Translations under genes and position numbers: made by a program
Shown here: in pieces, positions 40,622-49,743 of the stretch
How positions within the stretch are numbered: position 1 is the stretch's first letter
Layout: each line of letters opens with the position of its first letter
The notes under the pieces: generated by a model
The model's input: the letters and a program-made list of their open reading frames with translations, nothing else
What the model was told of the DNA's origin: nothing
The model's database searches: none
Source: Oenococcus kitaharae
GTDB taxonomy: Bacteria > Bacillota > Bacilli > Lactobacillales > Lactobacillaceae
Assembly: GCF_025758695.1 (NCBI RefSeq)
Contig: NZ_JANJQP010000001.1
Location: 496,001-560,000, forward strand
DNA: 64,000 nucleotides
Direction of reading: 5' to 3'

Positions 40622-41275
40622 ATGCAATCTTTAATTGATTTTATCCTCCACATTGATGTTCACTTGGCCAACATCGTCAACAGTTTCGGCATTTGGAGCT
40701 ATGCGCTGATGTTCTTTATCGTACTCATAGAGACCGGCGCAGTCATCCTGCCTTTTTTACCCGGTGATTCACTCTTATTTGCCGCCGGTGCCCTCTCAGC
40801 CGCTGGTAACAACATTTTAAATGTTTGGGCCCTATGGGCTGGTTTTTTCGCCGTTTCGCTGATCGGAGATTCCCTAAATTACATGATCGGGCACACAATT
40901 GGCCAGCGTTTTCTAGCAACAAAGATCGGCAGCCGTTTTATCAAGCCTCAGCAAGTCAAAGATACCGAAAAATTCTATGAGAAACATGGTGCACTGGCGA
41001 TTATCCTAGCGCGTTACATGCCGATTATCCGAACGCTGGCGCCGTTCGTGGCCGCTACCTCGGATTATTCTTATTTGAAATTCTTGAAATATTCGGTCTT
41101 GGGTACCTTTTCCTGGGCAACGATTGCTGTCTGGGCGGGATTCTTCTTTGGCAATATTCCTTTTGTTCATCAGCATTTTACGCTGATTATTCTGGCCATC
41201 GTCATCGTCACGCTCCTGCCAGCCGTGATCGCCTTTTTGCACACGAAAATAAGCAGCAAAAAAGCGGAGATTTAA
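40622..41275 (+). CDS. DedA-family membrane protein
   Basis: 217 residues from [15 protein letters not shown]. Typical DedA segments: [36 protein letters not shown], and [21 protein letters not shown] with the conserved Arg. Four to six membrane or re-entrant helices. DedA proteins help flip or recycle undecaprenyl phosphate or maintain membrane potential. A TGTTATACT extended -10 lies only 8 nt upstream of the ATG and no RBS is visible, so this gene too may be leaderless. Confidence 0.9.
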   Translation: MQSLIDFILHIDVHLANIVNSFGIWSYALMFFIVLIETGAVILPFLPGDSLLFAAGALSAAGNNILNVWALWAGFFAVSLIGDSLNYMIGHTIGQRFLATKIGSRFIKPQQVKDTEKFYEKHGALAIILARYMPIIRTLAPFVAATSDYSYLKFLKYSVLGTFSWATIAVWAGFFFGNIPFVHQHFTLIILAIVIVTLLPAVIAFLHTKISSKKAEI

Positions 41276-41595
41276 TCTCCGCTTTCGTCTTTATTAACCG
41301 GATCAATGCGAACGTTTCCCTGATTGATTTCCTCTAAGGCACGTCCAATCGGCTTGACCGACTTATAGGAATCTAATGTAGGTCCGACCATTGTATCTAG
41401 TTTTGCAGAAATATCCTGCATCATTTTTTTATCACGATCTGTTGGCTTTTCTTCACGCTTTAATTTCAATAATTCTTCTTTTAAGCGGGGCAGTTCTTCC
41501 AACTCTTTTGCACGCTTTGATGCAAGCGCAATTAATTTATAACGAGAATCGACTTTTTCGAGTAATTCGTCGACCGACGGATACATTAAGCTCAT
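41272..41595 (-). CDS. rpoZ: DNA-directed RNA polymerase omega subunit, with an internal extension
   Basis: 107 residues. The family core is present as [20 protein letters not shown] and [10 protein letters not shown], and then [20 protein letters not shown]. Between them are about 35 extra Lys/Glu-rich residues ([20 protein letters not shown] and onward), whereas most omega proteins have about 65-80 residues. The insertion is in frame and looks helical. It follows gmk, the usual neighbour, and the two form an operon (2-nt spacing). Confidence 0.9.
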   Translation of the reverse strand: MSLMYPSVDELLEKVDSRYKLIALASKRAKELEELPRLKEELLKLKREEKPTDRDKKMMQDISAKLDTMVGPTLDSYKSVKPIGRALEEINQGNVRIDPVNKDESGD

Positions 41596-41596
41596 G

Positions 41597-42208
41597 TTAA
41601 CCCTCCAATATTTTGATATAGCTGTTGGCCAGACGGTTTGCTTTCAGGCGCTCTGCGTCAATGATCGTCTGGACCTTTTTTACCGCCTTATCCACTTTAT
41701 CATTTACGACCGCATAATCATAGTTGGTCATCATTAAAATCTCTTCACGGGCCGTTTTTAGGCGCTGATTAATCACCTCATCAGACTCGGTACCACGCAA
41801 TTCGAGACGATTTCTTAGCTGCATCAGATCCGGCGGCAGCAGAAAAATCAAAATCGCATCAGGAACCTTGGCACGTACCTGCATGGCACCGTTCACTTCG
41901 ATTTCCATAAAGACATCATTACCCTGATCACGCTGCTCGTCAATCCAAGTCTTGGGCGTGCCGTAATAACTGTTGACGTATTGCGCGTATTCTAGCATCT
42001 GACCGTCATTAATCATCTTTTCGAACTGTTCTTTGTTCAAAAAGAAGTAATCCCGGCCGTCCACTTCGCCTCGCCGCGGCTTGCGAGTCGTCGCAGATAT
42101 CGAATAAAGCAGCTCGTGCGGGTTTTTTTTAAATAAAGCCTTTCGGACTGTCCCTTTGCCAACACCGGATGGCCCCGAAAGTAAAAATAACATTCCTCGT
42201 TCGTTCAT
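41597..42208 (-). CDS. gmk: Guanylate kinase
   Basis: 203 residues. P-loop [10 protein letters not shown] near the N-terminus, GMP-binding [19 protein letters not shown], and [10 protein letters not shown] with the conserved catalytic segment are present. It phosphorylates GMP to GDP. Start MNERG is accepted; an internal ATG 5 codons later lacks RBS spacing. Located upstream of rpoZ as in most Firmicutes. Confidence 0.95.
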   Translation of the reverse strand: MNERGMLFLLSGPSGVGKGTVRKALFKKNPHELLYSISATTRKPRRGEVDGRDYFFLNKEQFEKMINDGQMLEYAQYVNSYYGTPKTWIDEQRDQGNDVFMEIEVNGAMQVRAKVPDAILIFLLPPDLMQLRNRLELRGTESDEVINQRLKTAREEILMMTNYDYAVVNDKVDKAVKKVQTIIDAERLKANRLANSYIKILEG

Positions 42209-42335
42209 GAAAACTAGTTTAACACTGTCAAACCTTGGGAAGATTTACCAATTCTTAAATATCTGTTTTAAAGGATTTTTATCAGATATTGCATGTTACA
42301 AACACCGGAGAGGCAGCTTTTGTTCGCAAACATGG

Positions 42336-42364
42336 TTGCTATTTAGAACAGGCGTTCGTATATT
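42336..42364 (+). promoter_or_regulatory. Promoter of the YolD-like gene
   Basis: TTGCTA (42336-42341), 17-nt spacer, TATATT (42359-42364), then GAGGGA before the ATG at 42387. Confidence 0.55.
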
Positions 42365-42386
42365 AATAGTGTTGAGGGAACAGAAA

Positions 42387-42707
42387 ATGCAGAACGCAAT
42401 CGTAAACAATCAGATCATTAACGGTAAATCATTCAAGAAATTGTTAAAAAATCTCAAGAAAATCATGCCGATCGAAAAAAAAGAACAACTGGACGCCGAT
42501 ACGATCATCGAACGTTTAAACTTGGCTCTGAGTTTTGACCGCCCGGTGAAGATGCAGATTAATTGTGAAGCTTATTCAGACCGTGTAATGAATTTTTCCG
42601 GAAAACTCATCCAGACCAATAATGGCAATCTGCTGATTCAATCTAAAAACGATCTGACCAAAATTCACGCTGCACAAATCCGGCACCTTAAATTGATTCG
42701 CGAATAG
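42387..42707 (+). CDS. YolD-like family protein
   Basis: 106 residues with RBS GAGGGAAC. The region NGKSFKKLLKNLKKIMPIEK, then ERLNLALSFDRPVKMQINCE, then SGKLIQTNNGNLLIQ and IHAAQIRHLKLI follows the YolD pattern (a helix that packs against a small OB-like domain). YolD proteins are associated with UV-repair polymerases in Bacillus; here it stands alone between gmk and recN, with no polymerase neighbour in the window. The open frame extends upstream to 42156 but the added residues are not family-like. Confidence 0.7.
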   Translation: MQNAIVNNQIINGKSFKKLLKNLKKIMPIEKKEQLDADTIIERLNLALSFDRPVKMQINCEAYSDRVMNFSGKLIQTNNGNLLIQSKNDLTKIHAAQIRHLKLIRE

Positions 42708-42716
42708 ATCTTTAGA

Positions 42717-42742
42717 AATAAACCTTCGGGTTTATTTTTTTT
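42717..42742 (+). terminator. Terminator with TTCG tetraloop after the YolD-like gene
   Basis: AATAAACC-TTCG-GGTTTATT then TTTTTT. It faces recN and may work both ways; the recN stop codon lies in the stem. Confidence 0.9.
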
Positions 42743-44387
42743 GCCCTAAAAGCTGTTGTGCGTTGGCCTTGGACTGGTCGGTAATTTTTTCACCGGAAAG
42801 CATATTAGCAATTGAGAGTATACGCCCCTGGTAATCCAAAGCCTGGATGTTTGTTAATGTCCGGCCCTGATGAACTGATTTTTCAATCTGCAGCTGCTGA
42901 TCGGCGGCGGCGGCCACTTGCGGCAGATGCGAAATCGAAATAACCTGGCGATGTTCGCTGATCGCCTTCATCTTTTTAGCGATCGCCACAGCAGCTCGTC
43001 CGGAGACACCCGTGTCAACTTCATCAAAAATCATCGTCGCAACAGACATTGCATTAGAAAAGACATTAGTCAGAGCAAGCAGAATACGTGAAATTTCACC
43101 ACCAGAAGCGATCTGATTAACTGGCAGATTTGCTTCACCGGGATTGGTCTGGATCCAAAAATCGACTTCATCCAAGCCGTTAGCCGTCAGTTTCTTGGTT
43201 TCTTGGACATGAATTTGAAAAACAGCCTCGCCTAAAAGCAAATCAGACAAGTTTTCCTGGATTTTTTTTTCTAGGCGGGCAGCTGTTTGCAGGCGCATGT
43301 CGTGTAGTTGGTTAGCTAGCTGAATGGTTTCTTTGCGCAAGGCCTGAAAACGTGCCTGCTTTTCTTGTCTGTCCTGATCATAATTCGATAAGGTCGTGAT
43401 TTCTTTTTTAATCTTGGCCAAATAGTCAACCAAATCGTCGCTGCTGCGGTGATATTTACGCTCGGCCGTTCTTAATTCACTGATTCTGTCAGCCACTTGC
43501 TGGGCCTCTTGATCATCAAAAGCAAGATCTGAAAAACGGACTTTCAAATCACGGGCCAGTTCCTGCAAGTCCAGGTAATTAGATTCCAAGGCGGCCGATG
43601 ATGACGCATAGCTGTTATCAATACTGCTTAAAGACCGCAAATTCGTCAAAGCATCGTCTAGCATGGTTAGAGCTGAATTATCTTGGGAATCATCCAAATC
43701 ACGAACCGCCGTCGATAGCAGTTCGTAAATCTTTTCGAAATTCTTGATTTGTTTATCTCTTTGCTGCAGCTGTTCTAATTCGTTGGGCTGTATCTTCAAG
43801 TTGCCAAGTTCTTGCGCTTCAAAAGTCAAAAAGTCCAAACGGCTCTGACGGTCGCGTTCATTCTGGTCTTGTTGGTTTAGTTCTCTTCTTAACTGAGCAT
43901 AATCCGAATACTTTTCTCTATAATGCTTGAGTTGTTCGGAAAAATCAGCCGATCCGAAACGGTCAACCAATTCCGCCTGCAAATCGCTGTCCAGCAATTG
44001 CCGATTGTCAAACTGCGCCGAAATTTTAATCAGGTTTTGGCCGATCTCAGTCAGCTGTTTTAATGTCAATAGGACGCCGTTAGCGGAAATGAGATTATGC
44101 CCTTTACGATTAATTTCTCGCCGAATGATCAGCTGATCATCTTTTTCGATACCAAAAGCCGTTAAATCCTGCTCAGGAAAATCAAAGACACCTTGAATCG
44201 TCGCCTTCTTTTCGCCCTTTCGAATCATCGAGCTCGCTGAACGCTCGCCAACCAGCAGACTGAGTGCATCAATAATGATCGACTTGCCAGCGCCGGTCTC
44301 CCCAGTCATGACCGTAAATCCATTATCAAAGTCAATTTGAGCATCATCAATGATGGCGAAATTTTTAATTGATAAATTATTTAGCAT
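42732..44387 (-). CDS. recN: DNA repair protein RecN
   Basis: 551 residues. SMC-like ATPase: Walker A GETGAGKS at 29-36, a long coiled coil (about 150-350), the signature ASGGEISR and Walker B MIFDEVDTGVSG near 460. RecN tethers broken DNA ends in double-strand break repair. The order tlyA-recN is the same as in Bacillus and lactic acid bacteria. Normal length. Confidence 0.95.
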   Translation of the reverse strand: MLNNLSIKNFAIIDDAQIDFDNGFTVMTGETGAGKSIIIDALSLLVGERSASSMIRKGEKKATIQGVFDFPEQDLTAFGIEKDDQLIIRREINRKGHNLISANGVLLTLKQLTEIGQNLIKISAQFDNRQLLDSDLQAELVDRFGSADFSEQLKHYREKYSDYAQLRRELNQQDQNERDRQSRLDFLTFEAQELGNLKIQPNELEQLQQRDKQIKNFEKIYELLSTAVRDLDDSQDNSALTMLDDALTNLRSLSSIDNSYASSSAALESNYLDLQELARDLKVRFSDLAFDDQEAQQVADRISELRTAERKYHRSSDDLVDYLAKIKKEITTLSNYDQDRQEKQARFQALRKETIQLANQLHDMRLQTAARLEKKIQENLSDLLLGEAVFQIHVQETKKLTANGLDEVDFWIQTNPGEANLPVNQIASGGEISRILLALTNVFSNAMSVATMIFDEVDTGVSGRAAVAIAKKMKAISEHRQVISISHLPQVAAAADQQLQIEKSVHQGRTLTNIQALDYQGRILSIANMLSGEKITDQSKANAQQLLGQKK

Positions 44388-44409
44388 CTGTAAGAATTGT
44401 ACGAAATTT

Positions 44410-45240
44410 TCAGCCCTTTAATGAAGACTTCTGATAACTATTGAAAATAGTTTTCCGGCTGTTGGCCAAAAAAGAAGCAAAATCAACTTTTTTATCACTC
44501 TTTTTCAAATAAAGCAGAAATTCTCGGTTGCCATCCCCACCTTTGATTGGCGAACTGGTAAAGGCCGCTGAAAAAAAACCGAGCTGCTGTGCATGCTTAA
44601 CCAGATTTTCAAATGCTTCCCAGACTGGCCGTGCGTGTTTGACAATCCCTTTTTTGCCGATATTCTCTTTGCCCACTTCAAATTGCGGTTTGAATAAGGC
44701 AATTAGTTCCCCTTCAGCAGTGAGAATCGGAAACAAGGCCGGCAGAATCAGATTCAAGGAAATAAAGGAAACATCAATCACCGCACGCGTCGGAAACTGT
44801 TTCTCAAAATCCGATTTTTTGGCGTAACGGAAATTATAACCCGGCATATTTTTAACACGCGGGTCCTCTTTTAAACGGTCAATCAACTGATCATGACCAA
44901 CATCCACTGCATAGACAAGCGTCACACCCTGCCTTAGCGATACGTCCGTAAATCCGCCAGTTGATGCACCAACATCAATAACCGTCTGACCCTCTAATTG
45001 AAAATGGAAGACGCGAACGGCCTTTTCAAGTTTTAAAGCTGCCCTGGAAGCAAAATCTGACAATTCAGCCGTTAGATGAAAAGGAGTCTCGTTTTCAACA
45101 AGATAGCTGCTTTTATTAAATATACGACCCTGCTGATCGGCAACAATACCGGCTTTGATGGCTTTTTGCGCCTGTGTGCGGCTAGAAAATAAACCAGTCG
45201 TCATTAAATAATGGTCTAGGCGGATAGGAAATTCGGTCAT
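44410..45240 (-). CDS. tlyA: TlyA-family rRNA (cytidine-2'-O)-methyltransferase
   Basis: 276 residues. An N-terminal S4 domain (about 4-65, IRLDHYLMTTGLFSSRTQAQ) is followed by an FtsJ-like methyltransferase fold with the SAM motif VIDVGASTGGFTDV. TlyA methylates 16S and 23S rRNA in mycobacteria; the Firmicute proteins are similar in build. Start overlaps the stop of ispA by 4 nt. Confidence 0.9.
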   Translation of the reverse strand: MTEFPIRLDHYLMTTGLFSSRTQAQKAIKAGIVADQQGRIFNKSSYLVENETPFHLTAELSDFASRAALKLEKAVRVFHFQLEGQTVIDVGASTGGFTDVSLRQGVTLVYAVDVGHDQLIDRLKEDPRVKNMPGYNFRYAKKSDFEKQFPTRAVIDVSFISLNLILPALFPILTAEGELIALFKPQFEVGKENIGKKGIVKHARPVWEAFENLVKHAQQLGFFSAAFTSSPIKGGDGNREFLLYLKKSDKKVDFASFLANSRKTIFNSYQKSSLKG

Positions 45241-46064
45241 AGCTGATCCAATAAATCAGTCAGAACTGAATGCTGGAAATTTGGTATCTTTTCAATCGCT
45301 TCCCGTGCAGCTTTGACATGTTCGGCGAGTTCTGCCTGGCTGCCATCAACACCAGCCAATTTAGGGAAACTGTTTTTATGTTCTGCTTTATCCTGTTCGA
45401 TATCTTTCAAATCATCTTTAATTTGAAAGGCTATTCCCAGATTAGCACCATACACATTCAGATAGCGGAGTGCATTTTCCGGCAACCCAGCAAGAATACC
45501 GCCAGCTGTTGCTGCATAAGTCATCAAAGATCCCGTCTTCATTAAATGCACAAATTCTAAATCTTCGACAGACTGCACTTTCTCTTTGGAAAAAAGATCA
45601 TACTGCTGGCCACGTACCATATTATCCGGGCCAGCGGCCAAAGCCAGACTATAGATTAAACGCAAACGCAAACTGTCTGGTATTGGCAAATCAGCCAGCT
45701 TTTTGAAAGCTTCTGTCAAAAGGCCATCACCAACCAAAACGGCATTGCCGACACCATAAGTTTTCCAAACACTGTCCTGGCCGCGCCGCTTGCTATCATT
45801 ATCCATTTCGGGCAAGTCGTCATGTACCAAAGAGTAAGCGTGCACAAATTCGACTGCCGTAGCTGCCTTGATCGCAGTATCATCAATCACTTTGCCGGCA
45901 GCAGCATAAACGGCCAAAGTAATCAATGGCCGCAAACGTTTTCCCGCTGAGTTCAGCGCATAGGAAATCATATCGAAAATGTCATCATCGCGATCTGAAA
46001 AATAAGCCTTCAGTTCCTGATTAATTTTTGGCAGATAGCGATCTGAAAAAACCTCAAACTTCAT
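45237..46064 (-). CDS. ispA: Geranyl/farnesyl diphosphate synthase
   Basis: 275 residues, all-helical trans-prenyltransferase. The first Asp-rich motif is VHDDLPEMDND and the second is AFQIKDDLKDIEQD; GKRLRPL and GQQYDLFSKE are also in place. It elongates isoprenoid chains for undecaprenyl phosphate and quinones. Overlaps xseB by 11 nt, as is common in this block. Confidence 0.93.
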   Translation of the reverse strand: MKFEVFSDRYLPKINQELKAYFSDRDDDIFDMISYALNSAGKRLRPLITLAVYAAAGKVIDDTAIKAATAVEFVHAYSLVHDDLPEMDNDSKRRGQDSVWKTYGVGNAVLVGDGLLTEAFKKLADLPIPDSLRLRLIYSLALAAGPDNMVRGQQYDLFSKEKVQSVEDLEFVHLMKTGSLMTYAATAGGILAGLPENALRYLNVYGANLGIAFQIKDDLKDIEQDKAEHKNSFPKLAGVDGSQAELAEHVKAAREAIEKIPNFQHSVLTDLLDQL

Positions 46065-46284
46065 TTTGGTCTCCTTTGCGTTCAGAATCGAGATTCAATT
46101 GACTGAGATTTTCATCAATTGTTTTCTGCGAGTCGTCGAGATATTTTTTTAAATCCGTCGAAATCTTGACTCCTTGCTGAAAATTTTTTAAAGCTTGGTC
46201 AATCGGCAAATCACCATTCTCCAAGCTGGAGACAAGCTGCTTCAGATCCTTCATATTTTTCTCAAAGTCAAATGCTTCTGTCAT
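46054..46284 (-). CDS. xseB: Exodeoxyribonuclease VII small subunit
   Basis: 76 residues, FDFEKNMKDLKQLVSSLENG followed by LPIDQALKNFQQGVKISTDL, the typical XseB two-helix protein. Overlaps xseA by 17 nt. With XseA it degrades single-stranded DNA from both ends. Confidence 0.94.
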   Translation of the reverse strand: MTEAFDFEKNMKDLKQLVSSLENGDLPIDQALKNFQQGVKISTDLKKYLDDSQKTIDENLSQLNLDSERKGDQNEV

Positions 46285-47485
46285 GGTTGATCTCCTTTAC
46301 TTCTGCTAACGCCGAACCCTTGGCAAAAATGATTTTCAGCTGATCAGCAACTTGAAGCTGCTGACTATCTTTGACTGCCAGGCCATCTTTGAAAGTGACA
46401 GAAAAGCCACGATCCAAGACCTTTAGAGGGCTGAGGGCGTCTAATTTGCCAACTAAGTTCAAAAATCCCTGATTGGCCCGCTGAAAATGATTATTAAAAG
46501 CTGAAAGCATCTGCAGATTCAGATTTTGCAATTTTTGTTCGTGGTTGATAAAAACCTGGTCAAAGGATTTTAAAGCGGCCGAATTCGCTAAATAATCGAA
46601 TTGTGTAATGGCATTTTTAAAGGAACGACGGATATTGTTCGACATCGACACAGTCATTTGATTGAGAATGGCTTGATAATCCGAAATCGCAGGTGTTACT
46701 TTGACACCTGCGGCAGTCGGTGTTTCCACACGATAGTCTGCCGCTAAATCCACCAAAGTGACATCAGTCTGATGACCAATGGAGGAAATAACCGGCTTTG
46801 AAAGATTAGCAACCAACCGAGCCAATTGCTCATCATTAAAGGGCCACAAATCCAGCATCGAGCCGCCGCCTCTAGCAATAATAATGGCATCGGCATCAGA
46901 TTGGTCGGCTTGTTTGACAGCAGCTATTAACTCAGCGACCGCCTTATCTCCCTGCACGACTGATTCATATAGCTGAATGGCCAGATTCGGATTTCGATGA
47001 CCGATCGTGGATTGTATGTCATGGATAACTGCACCAGTCTTCGAGGTCACAACGGCAACTTTTTTTGGAAAAAAAGAGAGCGGTTTGACCGGTTTATTAA
47101 ACAGCCCTTCCTTAGTCAGGCGATTTTTAATCTCAGCCAATTTCAGATAAAGCTCGCCAAGACCAGCTGGCTGCATAGATAACACAAGTAGCGAGGCATA
47201 TGCACGTTTTTCATAGAGACGGACACTGCCGGTCAAATTAACCTTATCCCCGGATTTGAAATCAAAAGAAAGACGACGCAAAACAGTTGGCGAGACGTAA
47301 GCACGGATTGATGACTCATCCTCATCTCTGAGATCGAAATAGGCCGAAAAACCGGAAATTTTGTAACCAAAAATCTCGCCAGTGACCGAAACCTGTTTCA
47401 GATAAGGATCATGGCTGAACTTGGCACCTAGATATCGATTGAGTGCACCAACGGTTAAAAATTCTTGTGCTTGATCATCATCCAT
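46268..47485 (-). CDS. xseA: Exodeoxyribonuclease VII large subunit
   Basis: 405 residues. N-terminal OB fold (VTGEIFGYKISGFSAYFDLR), central nuclease region with VVTSKTGAVIHDI, IIIARGGGSMLDLWPFNDE and ISSIGHQTDVTLVDLAADYR, and a long coiled coil. All standard XseA motifs are present. It follows nusB and pairs with xseB. Confidence 0.95.
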   Translation of the reverse strand: MDDDQAQEFLTVGALNRYLGAKFSHDPYLKQVSVTGEIFGYKISGFSAYFDLRDEDESSIRAYVSPTVLRRLSFDFKSGDKVNLTGSVRLYEKRAYASLLVLSMQPAGLGELYLKLAEIKNRLTKEGLFNKPVKPLSFFPKKVAVVTSKTGAVIHDIQSTIGHRNPNLAIQLYESVVQGDKAVAELIAAVKQADQSDADAIIIARGGGSMLDLWPFNDEQLARLVANLSKPVISSIGHQTDVTLVDLAADYRVETPTAAGVKVTPAISDYQAILNQMTVSMSNNIRRSFKNAITQFDYLANSAALKSFDQVFINHEQKLQNLNLQMLSAFNNHFQRANQGFLNLVGKLDALSPLKVLDRGFSVTFKDGLAVKDSQQLQVADQLKIIFAKGSALAEVKEINHDRSI

Positions 47486-47491
47486 AAGCGG

Positions 47492-47884
47492 TTAAGAGAC
47501 AAAATGCGCCAAGACCCCATTAACGAATTTGCCATCGCTGTCATCGCCAAAATTTTTAGCCAATTCAGTTGCCTGATCCAGAGAAACTTTATTTGGAATA
47601 TCGATTCTCTGAGTTAATTCAAAAAGGCCGATCTGCAGTGCAACGTTGGCCGTCTTTGAAATCCGGTCGTATGACCAATCGTCCTTTAAAAAAGGCTCAT
47701 ATTGGGCCTCGAGTTCTTTATGTACCGCAACAACACCATCAACCAATTCATCAAAATAATCATCTCGGGTGTTCTGCTGAAACAAGGTCGATTTTAATAA
47801 TGTTCGATCCTGCTCCGAATTCACTTCCAAAGCAAAAATTGCTTGAAAGCTAAGTTCTCTAATTTGTTGACGTGATAAATTCAA
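47492..47884 (-). CDS. nusB: Transcription antitermination protein NusB
   Basis: About 130 residues from a TTG at 47884 (LNLSRQQIRELSFQAIFAL). The frame is open further upstream, but those residues overlap the Asp23 gene and are not NusB-like. Helical NusB body: DDYFDELVDGVVAVHKELEA and AKNFGDDSDGKFVNGVLAHF at the end. NusB binds boxA RNA with S10 for rRNA antitermination. The RBS is weak, and ATT just before TTG is another possible start. Confidence 0.85.
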   Translation of the reverse strand: MNLSRQQIRELSFQAIFALEVNSEQDRTLLKSTLFQQNTRDDYFDELVDGVVAVHKELEAQYEPFLKDDWSYDRISKTANVALQIGLFELTQRIDIPNKVSLDQATELAKNFGDDSDGKFVNGVLAHFVS

Positions 47885-47888
47885 AATA

Positions 47889-48425
47889 TTAGTTTTCTTT
47901 TTTCTCGTTTTTTTTGTCAGTAACCGCTGCAGTCTTTTTAACTGCGCGTTTGCGTGTTGCTGGCTTTTTAACAGCCTTAACAGGCTCAGGCTTTGCCTCT
48001 TCAAAAAGATTGTTAGGATCGATTTCCGGCTTCGCATCCTTATCATGTAACAGACTGGAAACAACGACATCAACATCCGAAATCTTCAAATCAGTGGCTG
48101 CAGAAACAGCTGATTTGACTGCATTCTGGATTGCCAAAGCTGTTTTCGGAATATTAACGCCATATGTGAACACAGCATAGACAGTAAACAAAAGATCGCC
48201 GCCCTCATTTTGTTTGACGACAACACCTTTTGTCTGCTGATATTTTTTTGTGAAGAAAAACCCGGAAAAACGCTCTTTAGTTTGTGCTTGCAAACTAATG
48301 ACGCCATCAACCTCTTTGGCTGCAATTGACGCAATTGTCTCTAGAGTCGATGAGGAAATCTTTGTCTCACCATCGAGCTTACTACCGCCAAGAACGAAAT
48401 ATTTTGCTTCTTGGGCTTTTGCCAT
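47889..48425 (-). CDS. Asp23/Gls24 family envelope stress protein
   Basis: 178 residues from MAKAQEAKYFVLGG; RBS AAGGAG lies in the end of efp. The Asp23 domain is KISSSTLETIASIAAKEVDG to about residue 120 (GVNIPKTALAIQNAVKSAVS). The tail is Lys/Ala/Pro-rich (KKPATRKRAVKK) and disordered, possibly nucleic-acid or envelope contacting. Asp23 proteins occur next to efp and nusB in most Firmicutes. An upstream extension of the frame to 48551 is not used. Confidence 0.88.
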   Translation of the reverse strand: MAKAQEAKYFVLGGSKLDGETKISSSTLETIASIAAKEVDGVISLQAQTKERFSGFFFTKKYQQTKGVVVKQNEGGDLLFTVYAVFTYGVNIPKTALAIQNAVKSAVSAATDLKISDVDVVVSSLLHDKDAKPEIDPNNLFEEAKPEPVKAVKKPATRKRAVKKTAAVTDKKNEKKEN

Positions 48426-48426
48426 T

Positions 48427-48990
48427 TTAAGCACGCTCCTTGTATGAACCGCCATCAGCTGTATTAACAACCAATTTATCGCCGGCATTAATGAAGTCCG
48501 GTACGGTAATAACCAGACCTGTCTCCATTGTAGCTGGTTTGCCGCCGCCATTCACAGTTGCACCCTTAATTGAAGGCTGAGTATCAGTCACGGTGAGTTC
48601 AACCGTTACAGGCAATTCAACATCCAAGATTTCATCATGATAAGAGGTAACGCGAACTTCCATATTTTCCAATAGGAACTTCAAAGAGTCTTTGATTTTC
48701 TCACCAGGAATTTCCAGCTGATCGTAGGTCTCTGTATCCATGAAAACATAGCTATCGCCGTTTGCATATAAATACTGCATCGGACGAGTTGTGATATCGG
48801 CCAATTCCATTCGCTCGCCGGCACGGAAAGTAACTTCGTTAACAGCACCAGTCCGTAAATTTTTCAGCTTCGAACGAACAAAAGCACCACCTTTACCTGG
48901 CTTGACATGCTGAAATGACAATATGCGCCAAATTGCTTTGTTATATTCAATGGTTAAACCGTTCTTAAAATCTGATGTATCAATAGCCAT
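48427..48990 (-). CDS. efp: Elongation factor P
   Basis: 187 residues, three beta-barrel domains. The modified-lysine loop is [12 protein letters not shown] with Lys33. [20 protein letters not shown] and the C-terminal domain ([13 protein letters not shown]) are standard. EF-P relieves stalling at proline stretches. First gene of the minus-strand efp-asp23-nusB-xse-ispA-tlyA-recN block. Confidence 0.95.
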   Translation of the reverse strand: MAIDTSDFKNGLTIEYNKAIWRILSFQHVKPGKGGAFVRSKLKNLRTGAVNEVTFRAGERMELADITTRPMQYLYANGDSYVFMDTETYDQLEIPGEKIKDSLKFLLENMEVRVTSYHDEILDVELPVTVELTVTDTQPSIKGATVNGGGKPATMETGLVITVPDFINAGDKLVVNTADGGSYKERA

Positions 48991-49032
48991 ATTATTCTCA
49001 CTTTCTACTTAACTGTAATATTTTATCATTGC

Positions 49033-49629
49033 TCAGACAAAATTTTCGGGATTTTGGAATTCTGAAGGAAATTCAAACCTTTCGAAGTAGTCAAAAATAT
49101 CAGTCAGAGACTCTCCGTGAAAAACATATCTCATATCAACCGGCGGAACAAAACCGCGCTGTACTGACTCTTCGATCCAATCCCAAAAAGTATCGTAAAA
49201 GCCGTCAATATCAAATAGAGCCAAAGGTTTTTCATGCAAGTCGATTTTTGCCCAGCTAATTGTCTGCGCAATCTCTTCCATAGTACCAAAACCGCCGGGT
49301 AAAGCGATAAAAGCGTCCGATTCTTGCAGCATTAGTTGTTTACGCGTGTTCATATCGGAAACTTCTACCAATTCTGTAATCTGACCGGCCGGTATTGAGA
49401 ACTCTGCTAGATTCTTGGGCGTCACGCCTAAGACCTGGCCGCCATTTGCCATGACTGTTTTTGCAACGAGACCCATCAGCCCTTCCTGCCCGCCGCCATA
49501 TACAAGCCGATAACCATTTTCAGCCAAATAACGTCCTAATTCTTCAGATCTTTCCTTAAAAATAGGGTCGTTCCCGCTGGCCGATCCCATAAAAACGCCA
49601 ACCGAACTAATTTGATTGATTTTCGACAT
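49033..49629 (-). CDS. LOG-family protein (nucleotide 5'-monophosphate phosphoribohydrolase-like)
   Basis: 198 residues with VYGGGQEGLMGLVAK and the LOG signature PGGFGTMEE (111-119), and MNTRKQLM. Such enzymes release bases from nucleoside monophosphates (LOG in plants, PpnN-like in bacteria). The real substrate in this host is not known. Divergent from the RNase J gene. Confidence 0.9.
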   Translation of the reverse strand: MSKINQISSVGVFMGSASGNDPIFKERSEELGRYLAENGYRLVYGGGQEGLMGLVAKTVMANGGQVLGVTPKNLAEFSIPAGQITELVEVSDMNTRKQLMLQESDAFIALPGGFGTMEEIAQTISWAKIDLHEKPLALFDIDGFYDTFWDWIEESVQRGFVPPVDMRYVFHGESLTDIFDYFERFEFPSEFQNPENFV

Positions 49630-49662
49630 AATTTAATGTTAACCCGTGCCTGATTTTTTTGC

Positions 49663-49699
49663 TATACTGGATCTTAGCTACTGGTTCATTTTAATGAAC
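49663..49699 (+). promoter_or_regulatory. Extended -10 promoter and 5' hairpin of the RNase J gene
   Basis: TGC-TATACT (49661-49668 region, TATACT at 49663) is an extended -10. Downstream in the predicted leader lies the palindrome GTTCATT-TT-AATGAAC (49684-49699), a likely RNA hairpin before the ribosome site AAGGA at about 49728. Confidence 0.5.
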
Positions 49700-49743
49700 T
49701 ATTCGTGGACAAAATATTTTTGATAAAAAGGAATTTGCAATAT

